From Hyphomicrobiales bacterium (GTDB lineage Bacteria > Pseudomonadota > Alphaproteobacteria > Rhizobiales > JACESI01), in contig JBDXGY010000006.1 of NCBI GenBank assembly GCA_039989895.1, forward strand, positions 682,001 to 746,000: a stretch of 64,000 nt of DNA, in the 5' to 3' direction. The notes under the pieces are model-generated. The model saw only the letters and a program-made list of their open reading frames with translations, did not search any database and was not told the DNA's origin. The position numbers and the translations under genes were made by a program. Below, one piece after another: positions 48,311 to 58,603 of the stretch. Position 1 is the first letter of the stretch. Each line of letters starts with the position of its first letter.

Positions 48311-49117
48311 TTATATGGATATCTCTAATTTTAAACCATCATAAGCTGGTTCAAACCCTTGTGGGAGTTCATCTTTTAGCGTTTCGTAGTCTAGGTCAAT
48401 ATGCATGTGCGTCAGGATCGTACGTTTCGCATTCACGCGCTTACCAGCCTCTAATGCCTCTGAGAGCGAGAAATGACTTGGATGCGGCGTATAGCGTAGC
48501 GCATCGACGACCCATGTATCGAGACCAGTCAAAACACTGAAGGCTTTCTCATCGAGTTTGTTCACATCACTTGAATAGGCAAAGTTCGCAATGCGAAAGC
48601 CAAGCGATGAAATATCACCGTGGGTCTGCTCAAATGGTAAAGCTGTGATAGGACCACCGGGGCCGATAATCGTCACTTCTTTATAAGCTTCAATCAAATG
48701 CTCATTGAGAATTGGAGGATAAGAACTTCCCATCGGTGTTTCATAGCAATAACCAAAAGCTTCTTTTAAGCGCGCGGCAGTTATTTTGTCAGCATATGTA
48801 TCGATCCGCTGTCGCTGTAATATCCAAAATCCCCGCAAATCATCAATGCCATGAATGTGGTCAGCATGGCTGTGGGTATATATAACACCATCAATATGCT
48901 GAACATCTTCACGTAGCATTTGGGTGCGCAAATCAGGTGAGGTGTCGATCAAAATGCGTGTTGTGGCCCCCTGCTCGTTTACACGCTCAACCATCAAGGA
49001 ACACCGTAAGCGTTGATTTTTAATGTTTTTTGGATCACAGGCACCCCAATCATTGCCAATACGAGGCACACCAGGCGAAGAGCCGCATCCAAGAATTGTG
49101 AAAATCATGCGATCCAT
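48311..49117 (-). CDS. MBL-fold metal-dependent hydrolase (PhnP-like)
   Basis: 268 residues. Metallo-beta-lactamase fold with FTILGCGSSPGVPRIG at the N-terminus, DTSPDLRTQML, the metal motif THSHADHIHGIDDL (HxHxDH, about residue 80) and THMHIDLDYE near the end. The Cys in NDWGACDP fits PhnP-like cyclic phosphodiesterases. It sits 11 bases after tatD in a minus-strand housekeeping run that begins at rlpA or earlier; a nucleic-acid- or nucleotide-related hydrolase role is likely but not proven. Confidence 0.88.
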   Translation of the reverse strand: MDRMIFTILGCGSSPGVPRIGNDWGACDPKNIKNQRLRCSLMVERVNEQGATTRILIDTSPDLRTQMLREDVQHIDGVIYTHSHADHIHGIDDLRGFWILQRQRIDTYADKITAARLKEAFGYCYETPMGSSYPPILNEHLIEAYKEVTIIGPGGPITALPFEQTHGDISSLGFRIANFAYSSDVNKLDEKAFSVLTGLDTWVVDALRYTPHPSHFSLSEALEAGKRVNAKRTILTHMHIDLDYETLKDELPQGFEPAYDGLKLEISI

Positions 49118-49128
49118 AAAAGCTCGCC

Positions 49129-49929
49129 TTATATACTGCCGTTGAATGATTCAGGCTTTGGTATCTTGGTGAAAAGTTTAAAGAAATTTTTGGTTGTTTG
49201 AGCTGCAATTTCTTCGGTGCTCACACCCTTCACTTCAGCCAAAACTGCTGCCGTATGCGCTGTATATGCGGGCTCGTTACGTTTTCCGCGATAGGGTGTT
49301 GGCGCGAGATATGGTGCATCAGTTTCAACAAGCAAGCGGTCCATCGGTACATCAGCTGCGATATCACGAATTTCCTGTGCGTTTTTAAAGGTCAAAATGC
49401 CTGAAAAAGAAACATAATGCCCAAGCGCAAGACCGGCTTTTGCTAAGGCTGGCCCAGATGAAAAACAGTGCAAAATTGCTGGGAATAATCCTTTTGTGGA
49501 TTCCTTCTCTAAAAGCGCAATCATATCCTCATCGGCACTGCGAGCATGAATCACGAGCGGCAATCCCGTCTCACGTGCGACATCAATATGTAGACGCAGA
49601 CTGTTCGCTTGGTTGATGGGTGTTGCTTTATCATAATAATAATCCAACCCAGCTTCACCAATAGCTACGACTTTATTGTTTGAGCATTTATCTATTATAT
49701 ATTCGTAAGTTATATCAGTTTCTTCATCTGCATTATTAGGATGAGTTCCAACAGAACAGTAGACTTCAGGAAAGCGTTCTGCGACCGCTAGCACACGATC
49801 AAACTCTTTAACGCGCGTACAAATGGTTACCATGCGTTGGACGCCGGCAGCCTTTGCGCGCGCAACTATATCGTCCAGTTCATCTTCAAAATCAGGAAAA
49901 TCGAGATGGCAGTGACTATCTACAAGCAT
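49129..49929 (-). CDS. tatD: TatD family metal-dependent deoxyribonuclease
   Basis: 266 residues. TIM-barrel hydrolase with VDSHCHLDFPDFEDEL at the N-terminus, SVGTHPNNADEE, IGEAGLDYYYD, VIHARSADEDM, LHCFSSG and LVETDAPYLAPTPYRGKRNEP, the complete TatD metal-ligand series. TatD proteins are 3'-5' exonucleases in DNA repair and quality control. Placed between metG and the PhnP-like gene, with a 2-base gap to metG, an order common in alphaproteobacteria. Confidence 0.93.
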   Translation of the reverse strand: MLVDSHCHLDFPDFEDELDDIVARAKAAGVQRMVTICTRVKEFDRVLAVAERFPEVYCSVGTHPNNADEETDITYEYIIDKCSNNKVVAIGEAGLDYYYDKATPINQANSLRLHIDVARETGLPLVIHARSADEDMIALLEKESTKGLFPAILHCFSSGPALAKAGLALGHYVSFSGILTFKNAQEIRDIAADVPMDRLLVETDAPYLAPTPYRGKRNEPAYTAHTAAVLAEVKGVSTEEIAAQTTKNFFKLFTKIPKPESFNGSI

Positions 49930-49931
49930 CT

Positions 49932-51479
49932 CTAGCGCTCCCCCTCTTCCACATAACGCGGAAATACACCCTCAGGCTTATCAATCACGGTGCCAGAAGC
50001 GAGGCGCTGGGTTAAATCAGCAAACTGACGCTGGTCATTTGGTATCTTGAGGGTATCAAGCAGCAGATTGGCGGATGTGGGCACGATAGGCTGCGCCAGT
50101 ATTGCCACTTGCCGCACAACTTCGGCTGTCACATAAAGAACGGTTGCCATGCGTACAGGGTCAGTCTTTTTTAAAGCCCAAGGTTCTTGCCCAGCGAAGT
50201 ATCGATTGGCCTCTGCCACCACATCCCACACAGCTGCTGTCGAATGATGAATGCCGTAGCCCTTCATGGCAGTGCGACATTTCTCCAGCATCCCATCAGC
50301 CATTTCCAACATAGATTCATCTTCAGAACTTAGTGCATCTGGTGCATTAAGTAATCCGTCTAAGTTTTTATAAACCATAGATAAAGACCGCTGAGCAAGA
50401 TTGCCTATATCATTGGCGAGGTCAGCATTTACCCGATTAACAATTGCCTCATGGCTATAGCTTCCGTCCTGACCAAAAGGTACTTCACGGAGTAAATAAT
50501 AACGAATTTGGTCAATTCCATAGTGGTTTGCCAAAGCGAATGGGTCGAGCACATTGCCTATAGATTTAGACATTTTCTCGCCCTTGTTGAGGACAAAGCC
50601 ATGGCCAAAAACTTGTTTGGGTAGATCAATTCCTGCCGACATTAAGAAGGCTGGCCAATAGACTGCATGAAAGCGTGTGATGTCTTTACCGATGATATGA
50701 ACGTCTGCCGGCCAGTGCTTTTTGAAAGCATCTGTTTGCATGTCAGGAAACCCAAGGCCAGTTAGATAATTCGTCAGCGCATCGACCCATACATACATGA
50801 CGTGTTTTTCGTCGCCTGGAACCGGAACACCCCAGTCAAATGTGGTGCGAGAAATGGATAGATCGCGCAGGCCTGATTTAACGAAGCTGACAATTTCATT
50901 GCGCCGCTCTTTGGGGCATAAAAAGTCAGGTTGCGCGTCATAGAGCGCAAGTAGCTTGTCACCATAGGCTGACAGCTTGAAGAAGTAACTTTCCTCATCT
51001 ACCCATTCAACTAGCGTCCCCTGCGGTCCATAGCGCTTTTTATCATCGCGCAATTCAGTCTCGGTCTCATCGTAATAAGCTTCATCACGCACAGAGTACC
51101 AGCCGGAATAACTGTCTTTGTAGATATCGCCATTTTCCTGCATCTTGAGCCAAATAGCCTGACAAGCAGTTTTATGACTTTCATCAGTGGTCCGGATGAA
51201 ACTATTTGGCTCACACCCAAGGGCTGGGCTCATATCTTGGAACACGGCTGTATTAGTGTCAGCCAGTTGTCGGGGTGTGATGCCCTGCTCTCTTGCTGTT
51301 TGCATCATCTTAATGCCGTGCTCATCACTTCCTGTCTGGAAATAAACATCATAACCATCGAGTCGATAAAAGCGGGCAATTGCATCAGTTGCGATCAGCT
51401 CGTAAGCGTGGCCAATGTGAGGTGCACCGTTGGGGTAAACGATGGCTGTGGTAATGTAGAATGTTTTATTGTCAGACAT
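49932..51479 (-). CDS. metG: methionine--tRNA ligase
   Basis: 515 residues, the short form without the C-terminal tRNA-binding domain. HIGH motif in [19 protein letters not shown] at the N-terminus and KMSKS in [17 protein letters not shown] (about residue 305). No four-Cys zinc knuckle is visible after the HIGH half, consistent with the type lacking the second knuckle. It is part of the block tmk-holB-metG-tatD on the minus strand. Confidence 0.96.
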   Translation of the reverse strand: MSDNKTFYITTAIVYPNGAPHIGHAYELIATDAIARFYRLDGYDVYFQTGSDEHGIKMMQTAREQGITPRQLADTNTAVFQDMSPALGCEPNSFIRTTDESHKTACQAIWLKMQENGDIYKDSYSGWYSVRDEAYYDETETELRDDKKRYGPQGTLVEWVDEESYFFKLSAYGDKLLALYDAQPDFLCPKERRNEIVSFVKSGLRDLSISRTTFDWGVPVPGDEKHVMYVWVDALTNYLTGLGFPDMQTDAFKKHWPADVHIIGKDITRFHAVYWPAFLMSAGIDLPKQVFGHGFVLNKGEKMSKSIGNVLDPFALANHYGIDQIRYYLLREVPFGQDGSYSHEAIVNRVNADLANDIGNLAQRSLSMVYKNLDGLLNAPDALSSEDESMLEMADGMLEKCRTAMKGYGIHHSTAAVWDVVAEANRYFAGQEPWALKKTDPVRMATVLYVTAEVVRQVAILAQPIVPTSANLLLDTLKIPNDQRQFADLTQRLASGTVIDKPEGVFPRYVEEGER

Positions 51480-51540
51480 GCGAATATATAATCTTCACTT
51501 TATCATGGGAGCATTTTTGATTGAGGTGCTCAATTGAAAG

Positions 51541-52587
51541 TTAAATGCGAAGGTCGTGAAACAGAGCTAATATAGTCTGTTTTCGGTCGAGATTTAGAGC
51601 CTCTTCCTGCTTGATCCGCGCCTGCATCTTGTCCCATACCTCAGTCCAGCTGACAAGCGGCCTTATGTTGTCGAATACTCTTACTTTGTTCGCCACATAA
51701 TTTTCAATGAACTCAATAAAAAACGCATACTTCTCATCAGCACTGCGGGCGCTGACGCTATCGGCAAATTGATGCAACATAGGAATATCATAAGTGGGTT
51801 GTTGGCCAATCAGCGTATTGAAATCATTCAAGAGAGCTTCTGCATCATTGTTAGCAAAATGAAACGCGCGGCGAACGCTACCATTAATGACAGTATGATG
51901 CCGCTTTAAGGTGTCAGCCTCAAAGGTTATATCGTGAGAGGCATTCTCTAAGGCTGCAATCAAATTGTCATTGTCCAGTGGTTTCAACGCTAAATGCTGA
52001 CACCGCGAACGAATGGTAGGTAGCAATCTACCTGGTTGCGATGACAAAAGAAAAAATACTGTTCTTTCAGGAGGTTCTTCCAATATCTTCAAAAGTGCAT
52101 TAGCTGCATTAGCATTCATATCATTGGCGCTATCAACAATCACGATACGCCAGCCCTTATCACCGGATGACATCCCAAAAAAAGCAACGCTACGTCGCAC
52201 TTCATCGACGGTCACCTCAGTTTTGAATTTCTTTTTTTTCTCATCAAATGGAATGCGCAAATGTAAAATATTAGGATGTGCGCCACGTGCGATTTGTTTA
52301 AATGTCGGATTATCATGCGCACCTGCTTTATTCAGATCATCAACTGTAGGTGAGCCACCCTCCTCATTGGCCTGTGCAAAATATCGAGCCATTCGAAAAG
52401 CAAAGGTGGCTTTACCACATCCGCTCGGCCCAGATAGTAGCCATGCATGATGGAGACGACCAGAACATGCAGCCTCCAAAAAACGCGTCTCCGCCTCCTC
52501 TTGTCCTTTTAAGACACTGTGCTCATAGGGCTGTTTTAACCCCTCAATTCGATCTGCAATAGGAAGCTCATGCTCAGTTGCACTCAT
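51541..52587 (-). CDS. holB: DNA polymerase III subunit delta'
   Basis: Clamp-loader subunit. 348 residues. AAA+ core with a P-loop [19 protein letters not shown] (about residue 55; Lys kept), [48 protein letters not shown] and the sensor motif TIRSRCQHL. The C-terminal collar region is shorter and less conserved. It overlaps the tmk gene upstream by four bases and precedes metG, the expected tmk-holB order. Confidence 0.94.
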   Translation of the reverse strand: MSATEHELPIADRIEGLKQPYEHSVLKGQEEAETRFLEAACSGRLHHAWLLSGPSGCGKATFAFRMARYFAQANEEGGSPTVDDLNKAGAHDNPTFKQIARGAHPNILHLRIPFDEKKKKFKTEVTVDEVRRSVAFFGMSSGDKGWRIVIVDSANDMNANAANALLKILEEPPERTVFFLLSSQPGRLLPTIRSRCQHLALKPLDNDNLIAALENASHDITFEADTLKRHHTVINGSVRRAFHFANNDAEALLNDFNTLIGQQPTYDIPMLHQFADSVSARSADEKYAFFIEFIENYVANKVRVFDNIRPLVSWTEVWDKMQARIKQEEALNLDRKQTILALFHDLRI

Positions 52588-53270
52588 TTTTTGAGCCTTA
52601 GCTTGTTTTTGATCTCTTTTGCCATGTGAGAGTTGACAATGGACCAGATTACCTGTGACACGCCCTCTGCCTCCTGATTGGCATCAACGATGACACAGCG
52701 GTCTTTCTCGCGCTTGGCTATGGCTAAAAACGCGGCGCGGCGCTTTTTATGAATAGCAAGTGTATCCTTCTCAAAGCGATCGATGTGTTGTGCGTCGTTA
52801 GAATCTTTTTTTGAATCCTTAAGGCGCGATTTAACGCGCTCTAAACCAAGTTTGGGATCTATGTCTAAAATGATAGTCAAATCGGGATGGTGTGAACCGA
52901 CTGCGATTTCTTCCATCAAGGCAAGATAATCAGGTGAGACGCCATCGCCTCCTCCTTGATAGGCTCTTGTTGAATCATAAAATCTGTCACAAAGCACGAC
53001 GGCATCACGATTGAGCGCGGGCAAGATTGTCTCCCGCATATGATCAAGGCGAGCGGCTGCAAACAGCATGACTTCAGTCTTTGCACCAAATGGCTCTGCG
53101 GCACCACTTAACAGCACATAACGCACAGCCTCTGCTCCAGGCGAGCCCCCAGGTTCACGCGTTAAAAGGACTTCGCGCCCTTCTTTTTTCAAACGTTCAG
53201 CAAGTCTTTTTATCTGAGTAGACTTACCAGCGCCTTCACCACCTTCAAAAGTTATGAATATTCCTGGCAA
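52584..53270 (-). CDS. tmk: thymidylate kinase
   Basis: Phosphorylates dTMP to dTDP. 228 residues: P-loop [18 protein letters not shown] near the N-terminus, [15 protein letters not shown], and [14 protein letters not shown] (about residue 95). A Lys-rich C-terminus ([11 protein letters not shown]) extends slightly past the usual end. It overlaps holB by four bases and lies 27 bases after the carboxypeptidase gene. Confidence 0.96.
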   Translation of the reverse strand: MPGIFITFEGGEGAGKSTQIKRLAERLKKEGREVLLTREPGGSPGAEAVRYVLLSGAAEPFGAKTEVMLFAAARLDHMRETILPALNRDAVVLCDRFYDSTRAYQGGGDGVSPDYLALMEEIAVGSHHPDLTIILDIDPKLGLERVKSRLKDSKKDSNDAQHIDRFEKDTLAIHKKRRAAFLAIAKREKDRCVIVDANQEAEGVSQVIWSIVNSHMAKEIKNKLRLKK

Positions 53271-53297
53271 ATCACCCTCACAAAACGGTCGTCTGCT

Positions 53298-54476
53298 TTA
53301 CAGCTTTGATCCAAGCCAACCGCCCGTCAACTCCCATAGAGCACCATAAGCGCGTTGCTTCAAGGTTCCTATAGCCACATCTTCATTTGTGAACACCTCT
53401 TGTGATTGCACTTGCTTACCATCAATTTTGACTATCAATTCACCAATAGGCAGACCTGCCTCAACGGGTGCACTTAATGGGCCTCTATAGTGAACTTTAG
53501 CGGTAATACGACCACGATCACCCTTTGGTAAAAGCACAGCAATCGGTCTCTTTGAGATAACCTCGACTGAGTTTTTCTCACCACCAAATACTTTAGCGCT
53601 TCCAATAACTTCATTTTTCTCAAAGAGTGGATATGATTGAAATGATCTAAATCCCCATGCCAGCAACCTTTTGGCTTCTTCCGTACGAGCTCGTCGTTTA
53701 TTCAATCCATTGACGACCAACAAGAGCCGGCGATCATCTTGGACAGCTGAGCCAACCATACCAAAACCTGATTCCTTCGTGAATCCTGTTTTGATACCAT
53801 CGCCGCCAATTTTGGCTTTCAAAAGTGGATTGCGATTAAATTGACGGATTTTATTCCACGTAAATTCTGGTTCAGAAAAATAGGCATAAAGGTCTGGGAA
53901 TTCTTCTATCAAATAGATTCCCAAAACCGCGAGATCATGTGCTGTTGTATATTGTTCAGGATCAGGCAGTCCTGTTGAATTTGTGAAATTACTATTGGTC
54001 ATACCAATGCTTTTACCTAAAGAATTCATACGAGCGGCAAAGGCACTTTCAGAACCAGACATTCCTTCAGCAATCACGATACTTGCGTCATTGCCTGATT
54101 GAATGGCGATGCCTCTAATAAGATCTTCTACAGTTGGAGGGTCTACCTTTGGGTTCGGATCAAGGAACATCGTGGAACCACCAGAATTGGTTCCCCCCCT
54201 TTTCCAAGCGTCGACGGTAACAGGCATCGTATCGTGCAGCGCAAGCTCGCCTTTTTTCAAAGCCTCGAATACCACTGCCAATGTCATCATTTTTGCCATA
54301 CTAGCTGGCGGCATCGGCTTATTTTCATTTTTTGTATAAAGCGTTGTTCCTGAATTGACATCAACCAAAACAGCAAACTCAGCCTTCGTTGAAAAAACCT
54401 GCGCTTTAACATTGGTAACAAAGATTAAGAGGGCAAAAACACCTATTGCACAGCTGATGTGCATACGAGAAATCAT
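53298..54476 (-). CDS. D-alanyl-D-alanine carboxypeptidase (penicillin-binding protein 5/6 type)
   Basis: Trims the terminal D-Ala from peptidoglycan pentapeptides in the periplasm. 392 residues. Signal peptide at residues 1-25 (cleavage about KAQ|VFS). The serine-peptidase motifs are SxxK in PASMAKMMT, SxN in QSGNDASIVIAEG and KTG in DGIKTGFTKESG. A beta-rich C-terminal domain follows (residues 285 on), ending with a possible amphipathic membrane anchor. It is located between rlpA and tmk, the usual rhizobial order for dac. Confidence 0.94.
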   Translation of the reverse strand: MISRMHISCAIGVFALLIFVTNVKAQVFSTKAEFAVLVDVNSGTTLYTKNENKPMPPASMAKMMTLAVVFEALKKGELALHDTMPVTVDAWKRGGTNSGGSTMFLDPNPKVDPPTVEDLIRGIAIQSGNDASIVIAEGMSGSESAFAARMNSLGKSIGMTNSNFTNSTGLPDPEQYTTAHDLAVLGIYLIEEFPDLYAYFSEPEFTWNKIRQFNRNPLLKAKIGGDGIKTGFTKESGFGMVGSAVQDDRRLLLVVNGLNKRRARTEEAKRLLAWGFRSFQSYPLFEKNEVIGSAKVFGGEKNSVEVISKRPIAVLLPKGDRGRITAKVHYRGPLSAPVEAGLPIGELIVKIDGKQVQSQEVFTNEDVAIGTLKQRAYGALWELTGGWLGSKL

Positions 54477-54544
54477 AGCTAACCTGTTGTATCTATTTGA
54501 TGTGGCGTAGCCACGCTGATCATTGCACAGCTATTATATAGATA

Positions 54545-55858
54545 TTACTTTGTAATAATAGCTTTTGATAACACTTGGCGGATAGCTATTTTAGCAAATG
54601 GTAAATTGCTTTCAAGATCAATGCGTATCGCTGGATTACCATCAACATAGTGTTCACTCAGATTAACGGCACCAAATCGCGCTAATTTATCTTTAATCTT
54701 CAAAGCATCATTACGGTCTAGGAATATCCCTACATGCAAGTGCTCGACTTCATCCGTCTTCCAATTTAGCGCCTCATTTTTTAGTACTTTGGAGAAAACA
54801 TTATTGACATGTGATGAACGAACATCGCGTGCGGCATAAGCAGCTCCACCAGACTCGGCGGCAGGATTTGCTTTAATAAGGCGAGCAGGCGTCACGTTAG
54901 GTGCTTCTAAGCCTCGAGAGGCGCTAGGTGACAAAGACAATGGCTGGTTTGATATAGCGCTACCAGATGTTTGAGAGGAAACAATAGTGGGAGTTGGTGA
55001 CGGCGCGTGTCCACTACCAGCAAAGCTTCGCAATGGTTCTGCGTATCGATTTGGAGACGCAATTGGTGGTGGCGCTGTTACTGCCGGGAGATCGGCATGA
55101 ACTAATTCATGATTTGGTGAAAGACCAGCATATTGTAAAAGCTTGTTGCGTGCGGCAACGCGGCTTGGCTCTACTGAGCCTGGGCCCTTGTATGAAGCCA
55201 ACAGATATTTTTCATCTTTACCATCAACGCGCGCTGGCCCGACATATTTCACCTTAACCTTGGCAAGTCCCCCTGCCCGCGTGCCCAATAATTCGGCTGT
55301 GCGATAAGAGAGATCGATAATCCGGCTTTTATGAAACGGACCACGATCATTAACACGCACGATCACAGAACGTTTGTTTGATAGATTTGTCACCTTAACA
55401 TAGCTGGGCAAAGGTAAAGTTGGATGGGCAGCAGAAAGAGCCGTTTGATCATATATTTCACCATTAGCCGTTTTGCGGCCGTGAAAATTTGGTCCATACC
55501 AAGAAGCAATACCTGTCTTATTATAATTAGGCTGACGGCGTGGTTTATACCAACGCCCATTGATTTTATAGGGTTTACCAACAACCGCCCGTCCGCCGCC
55601 GCGTGGGACAGGTTTTAGAGCAGAGCGAACAATCCGTTCACTGGCTGTGCCATAGGCTTTGCCCGCTTTAAATTTTGCCTTGGTAACAATCTCAGCTTCT
55701 ACAGGTGGTTTTGAATCTACGCGTGATAGTGTTTTATTGGTCCCAGAAGCCTTTTTCTGAGGTGTCGTATTAGACGCGCAGCTTGCCAATAATAGTCCAA
55801 AGCCTAAAATAAGGCCCGACTTAAGGGAAATACGTGAGGCATCTTCTCGCTTCACCAT
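54545..55858 (-). CDS. rlpA: septal ring lytic transglycosylase-like lipoprotein RlpA
   Basis: 437 residues from the ATG at 55858; a TTG ten codons upstream is less likely. Lipoprotein signal ends LLLASCASN (lipobox). The RlpA double-psi beta-barrel domain reads TGIASWYGPNFHGRKTANGE, VKVTNLSNKRSVIVRVNDRGP. A Ser/Pro-rich linker follows (about 255-350), then a C-terminal SPOR domain (VEHLHVGIFLDRNDALKIKDKL), which binds denuded septal peptidoglycan. It is typical of alphaproteobacterial RlpA. It should cleave naked glycan strands at division. Confidence 0.93.
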   Translation of the reverse strand: MVKREDASRISLKSGLILGFGLLLASCASNTTPQKKASGTNKTLSRVDSKPPVEAEIVTKAKFKAGKAYGTASERIVRSALKPVPRGGGRAVVGKPYKINGRWYKPRRQPNYNKTGIASWYGPNFHGRKTANGEIYDQTALSAAHPTLPLPSYVKVTNLSNKRSVIVRVNDRGPFHKSRIIDLSYRTAELLGTRAGGLAKVKVKYVGPARVDGKDEKYLLASYKGPGSVEPSRVAARNKLLQYAGLSPNHELVHADLPAVTAPPPIASPNRYAEPLRSFAGSGHAPSPTPTIVSSQTSGSAISNQPLSLSPSASRGLEAPNVTPARLIKANPAAESGGAAYAARDVRSSHVNNVFSKVLKNEALNWKTDEVEHLHVGIFLDRNDALKIKDKLARFGAVNLSEHYVDGNPAIRIDLESNLPFAKIAIRQVLSKAIITK

Positions 55859-56045
55859 GTGGTGGCTCGATCCTTGATCAACAAACACTGTAGGGTTGCC
55901 TCATCTATATCATGGTCGCAAGCAAATCAGAGTGTTTTTTCAAACATCTCAACGCACATGCAGAACCAATCGTTTACTCAATACACAAAGGGCTGTCAAA
56001 GCCTCGAGACATAATCACACAGAACACTCAATAAATTATTAAATC

Positions 56046-56438
56046 TTATTTAACCCGACCAGACCCCTTCTTTCCATCATTGCGCTTCCATCGAAATTTC
56101 TTTCCATCCAGATTGCTAATAACAAAACAAGCGGTTTTGCCTTTATACCACTCTTCCCATTTTTGGCACAGTTGATTGTCTTTAACCCACCAACGACCCG
56201 AGTCTTTTGGCGTAAAAAACTTAGCAAGACCAACCGCTGACCCATCACCAAGTACAGTGCCATTGGGCTTATAACGAAGTGGAAATTCACCGCCTACCGG
56301 AATTTTCAAAAATACGACTTTGTCATTAACAAGAGATTTGATCTCATCGTTATTCAAAGCAGATGCATTTGCCGTTGCCATAGCCCCAAACAACATCATA
56401 AATGACAAAACAATAGTGCTTAGAGAATTCTTATTCAT
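56046..56438 (-). CDS. small secreted protein, unknown function
   Basis: 130 residues from the ATG at 56438; an in-frame start seven codons upstream is also possible. Clear signal peptide (MNKNSLSTIVLSFMMLF, cleavage about ANA|SAL). The mature part has the look of a small beta-barrel-type alphaproteobacterial periplasmic protein: FPLRYKPNGTVLGDGS, FTPKDSGRWWVKDNQLCQKW, GKTACFVISN, with two Cys able to form a disulfide and a basic tail (RKRNDGKKGS-like). I do not assign a family. It stands alone before tRNA-Ser, facing it divergently. Confidence 0.75.
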   Translation of the reverse strand: MNKNSLSTIVLSFMMLFGAMATANASALNNDEIKSLVNDKVVFLKIPVGGEFPLRYKPNGTVLGDGSAVGLAKFFTPKDSGRWWVKDNQLCQKWEEWYKGKTACFVISNLDGKKFRWKRNDGKKGSGRVK

Positions 56439-56577
56439 GAGAAGATATCTCCCAACCATTATATCTAGAGTTAGAATATAGTACGTTTAAAAAGGATATT
56501 GGTTCACCTTTGGGTTCTCAAATCGGGCCTATGTGACATTTTTTCACTGTACTCATGGCAGAAATATGATTTTCCAC

Positions 56578-56606
56578 TTGATTTATTTTGAACATCGTCG
56601 CATTAC
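56578..56606 (+). promoter_or_regulatory. putative tRNA-Ser promoter
   Basis: TTGATT, a 17-base spacer, CATTAC, ending nine bases before the tRNA 5' end. Spacing and position fit a sigma-70-type promoter. Confidence 0.5.
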
Positions 56607-56615
56607 GGCACCCGT

Positions 56616-56703
56616 GGAGAGGTGGCAGAGTGGTCGAATGCGGCGGTCTTGAAAACCGTTGAGGCGCGAGTCTCCGGGGGTTCGAATCCCTCCCTCTCCG
56701 CCA
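56616..56703 (+). tRNA. tRNA-Ser (anticodon TGA)
   Basis: 88 bases including an encoded CCA. Acceptor GGAGAGG pairs with CCTCTCC, discriminator G. The anticodon loop is CTTGAAA between GCGGT and ACCGT, with anticodon TGA. A long variable arm and GGTTCGAATCC in the T arm fit tRNA-Ser. Confidence 0.97.
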
Positions 56704-56811
56704 TTTGCCTCACTTAACTTATTTATTAAAAAATATGATTGCTTAAAACCAACGGAATCGTTGGGTTCATTTTATAAGATATATACGGCCACTTTTGGTT
56801 TGTAGTGGGCT

Positions 56812-57786
56812 TTAAGGCAGATATTGCAGCATGCGAAATGTCTTCCGCCTACGCCATGAGCCTTTGTGCCTTTCATTTCCTTGCGCCTGTACGACGACAT
56901 CTGGCGTGATTAGTTTCCTGCCGATCTTTGAGCGAATCCCGCCTATGAAATGAGCGGCAAGTTCATTCACGACATCATCATCAAATAATTGCCCCACAAC
57001 AGAAAGACACACAGCGCATTCGAGCCCTAGTCGCATCTTTTTTAAAATTTCTACAGCATTTGTGAAGTCGTCACGTGGCAGGTTTCTTGTGGCCTGAAGC
57101 ACGTCAACCAGCATCTGGACATGATCTATTTTGTGTCCAAGAGTTGCGTGCACAATAGCTGTGGCAAGCAGCGCATTAGGCGCTTCTCCATCGCCCTCAC
57201 CTGCTTGAAGTAAATCGCGCAGACCAAAGCTCGCGCGTCTGCGCAGTAAAGGGTAATGTACCAGATTGCCATGAAGCTCTATCAGCACGATTGGGTGATC
57301 TGGATGATAGAACTTATATTCCATATCACGATCGGAATTGTCCCAAGTTTTGGTTGGTCGATTATAACCAAGTTCACTCATCGTCAGAAGTGCCTTTGGC
57401 ATAACAGTAGGATCAATCAGCAGGTCTATATCGGTGAAAAGACGGTCACTGGTTGATGTATATAATCGTTGGGCAAAAACGGGCCCCTTAACGATGCAGG
57501 CACTCACACCCTTTTCTTTGAATCCGTCCATTATGTCATGACGAAGACTGTCGAGGAGCATTGACTGGCCTACACGAGTAAGCGTGTGAGCGCCCTCTTT
57601 GGTATCAACGTTGGAACCGAATTTGCGCCACAGAATATTGTCAACCCTATGCAGGCGCGCTAACTCAAGAACCTTTTCACGATCCTGCGCCGATAGCTCC
57701 AAGACTGGAGCCTCAGGGTCCGCGAGTTTAGCTAACATAGTGGTCATTTGATTAGTCACAGTCACCTCCATGCTCCAATACGCCAA
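56812..57786 (-). CDS. nucleotidyltransferase family protein (RiPP-cluster type)
   Basis: 324 residues. Resembles the nucleotidyltransferase family found beside HprK-like kinases in lasso-peptide and related clusters: IVKGPVFAQRLY (Lys about 100) and RLFTDIDLLID with the acidic pair D119 and D121, matching the nucleotidyltransferase metal site, and ELHGNLVHYPL. It is the last gene of the minus-strand run ligase-GNAT-carrier protein-nucleotidyltransferase. A role in nucleotide transfer to a peptide, carrier or kinase product is likely; the substrate is unknown. Confidence 0.85.
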   Translation of the reverse strand: MAYWSMEVTVTNQMTTMLAKLADPEAPVLELSAQDREKVLELARLHRVDNILWRKFGSNVDTKEGAHTLTRVGQSMLLDSLRHDIMDGFKEKGVSACIVKGPVFAQRLYTSTSDRLFTDIDLLIDPTVMPKALLTMSELGYNRPTKTWDNSDRDMEYKFYHPDHPIVLIELHGNLVHYPLLRRRASFGLRDLLQAGEGDGEAPNALLATAIVHATLGHKIDHVQMLVDVLQATRNLPRDDFTNAVEILKKMRLGLECAVCLSVVGQLFDDDVVNELAAHFIGGIRSKIGRKLITPDVVVQAQGNERHKGSWRRRKTFRMLQYLP

Positions 57787-57794
57787 AGAAAAGC

Positions 57795-58034
57795 TTATTC
57801 ATTCAAAGGCTCAAGTAAAGCGGCGAAACTTTGAACATCTATCAAGGAAGCAATTTCTTCAGTGCTCAATTGCCGTCCGAGCTTCTCCTCAAACGCCATT
57901 ATGATTGTCACATGTGTGATGCTGTCCCACTGAGGATGAAAACCAATGGTCGCATCTGGCTTAACATCCTGTGATTGGCAACCGAGAACTGAGGCAATAA
58001 TTTCAATGCCTGCCTTCATTTGATCGTCATGCAT
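57795..58034 (-). CDS. acyl/peptidyl carrier protein
   Basis: 79 residues from the ATG at 58034, which overlaps the GNAT stop by eight bases (ATGCATGA). The phosphopantetheine-attachment motif is FHPQWDSITHVTIIMAFEE with Ser at about residue 38, in the usual DSI/DSL context, followed by an acidic helix and STEEIASLIDV. As a stand-alone carrier next to an AMP-ligase and an acyltransferase, it probably holds an activated acyl or aminoacyl group for transfer. It is not the housekeeping fatty-acid ACP by context. Confidence 0.9.
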   Translation of the reverse strand: MHDDQMKAGIEIIASVLGCQSQDVKPDATIGFHPQWDSITHVTIIMAFEEKLGRQLSTEEIASLIDVQSFAALLEPLNE

Positions 58035-58599
58035 TGGCTTTTGCCTTCTTCTCCATCCATTCCTCGCGGAACATCTCAAAAATGAGCATGTCGTGGATAG
58101 CTCCCGTGACTTTGTCTTGCTTTACCCTGTGAATAGTACCGACATGCGTAAACCCGTGTTTTCGGTAGTTGAAAATCGAAGGGAAGTTACGTGCGTTCAC
58201 TTGTGAGTAGATCCTATCTACATCACTGTGCTCAAAAACGTGTTCTATCACCCGGCCTCGCACTTCATGCACAACCCCCTTACCCCACCAATCACGGTCA
58301 GGGATACCAACGGCAAGAAGGCATGACTTATAGGGGTGAATCACGATATTATGCACTCCTATAGGCTTGGTTTCTCCATGTGGAATGATTGCATGGCAAA
58401 ATTTATTCTTATTGTTTGGTCTCAACATACGTCGATACCATCTCCAGCGTGATACGCTCTCGCCAGAACCGGCATAATCCGACATGAAGGCGCTGTCACT
58501 TGTCCATGGATGCGTCAATCTAAAGGCTTGCCACTTATTCAACGGCACAAGGCGGAAGCGTTCGCTTTCAAAGGGTGCTTTAAGTCCAGTTTTGCTCAT
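58027..58599 (-). CDS. GNAT family N-acyltransferase
   Basis: 190 residues. RimJ/RimL-like GNAT: FRLVPLNKWQ at the start, ETKPIGVHNIVIHPYK, LLAVGIPDRDWWGKGVVHEVRGRV (the pantetheine/CoA pyrophosphate loop), DRIYSQVNARNFPSIFNYRKHGF. It lies four bases after the AMP-ligase and overlaps the carrier-protein gene, so its acyl donor may be the carrier protein rather than acetyl-CoA. A target on the precursor peptide or on an amino sugar is possible. Confidence 0.85.
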   Translation of the reverse strand: MSKTGLKAPFESERFRLVPLNKWQAFRLTHPWTSDSAFMSDYAGSGESVSRWRWYRRMLRPNNKNKFCHAIIPHGETKPIGVHNIVIHPYKSCLLAVGIPDRDWWGKGVVHEVRGRVIEHVFEHSDVDRIYSQVNARNFPSIFNYRKHGFTHVGTIHRVKQDKVTGAIHDMLIFEMFREEWMEKKAKANA

Positions 58600-58603
58600 G
58601 TAT

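Noticed and set aside
52013-52450. 145-codon ORF antisense to holB
   Set aside because: Lies wholly within holB and shows no recognisable domain.
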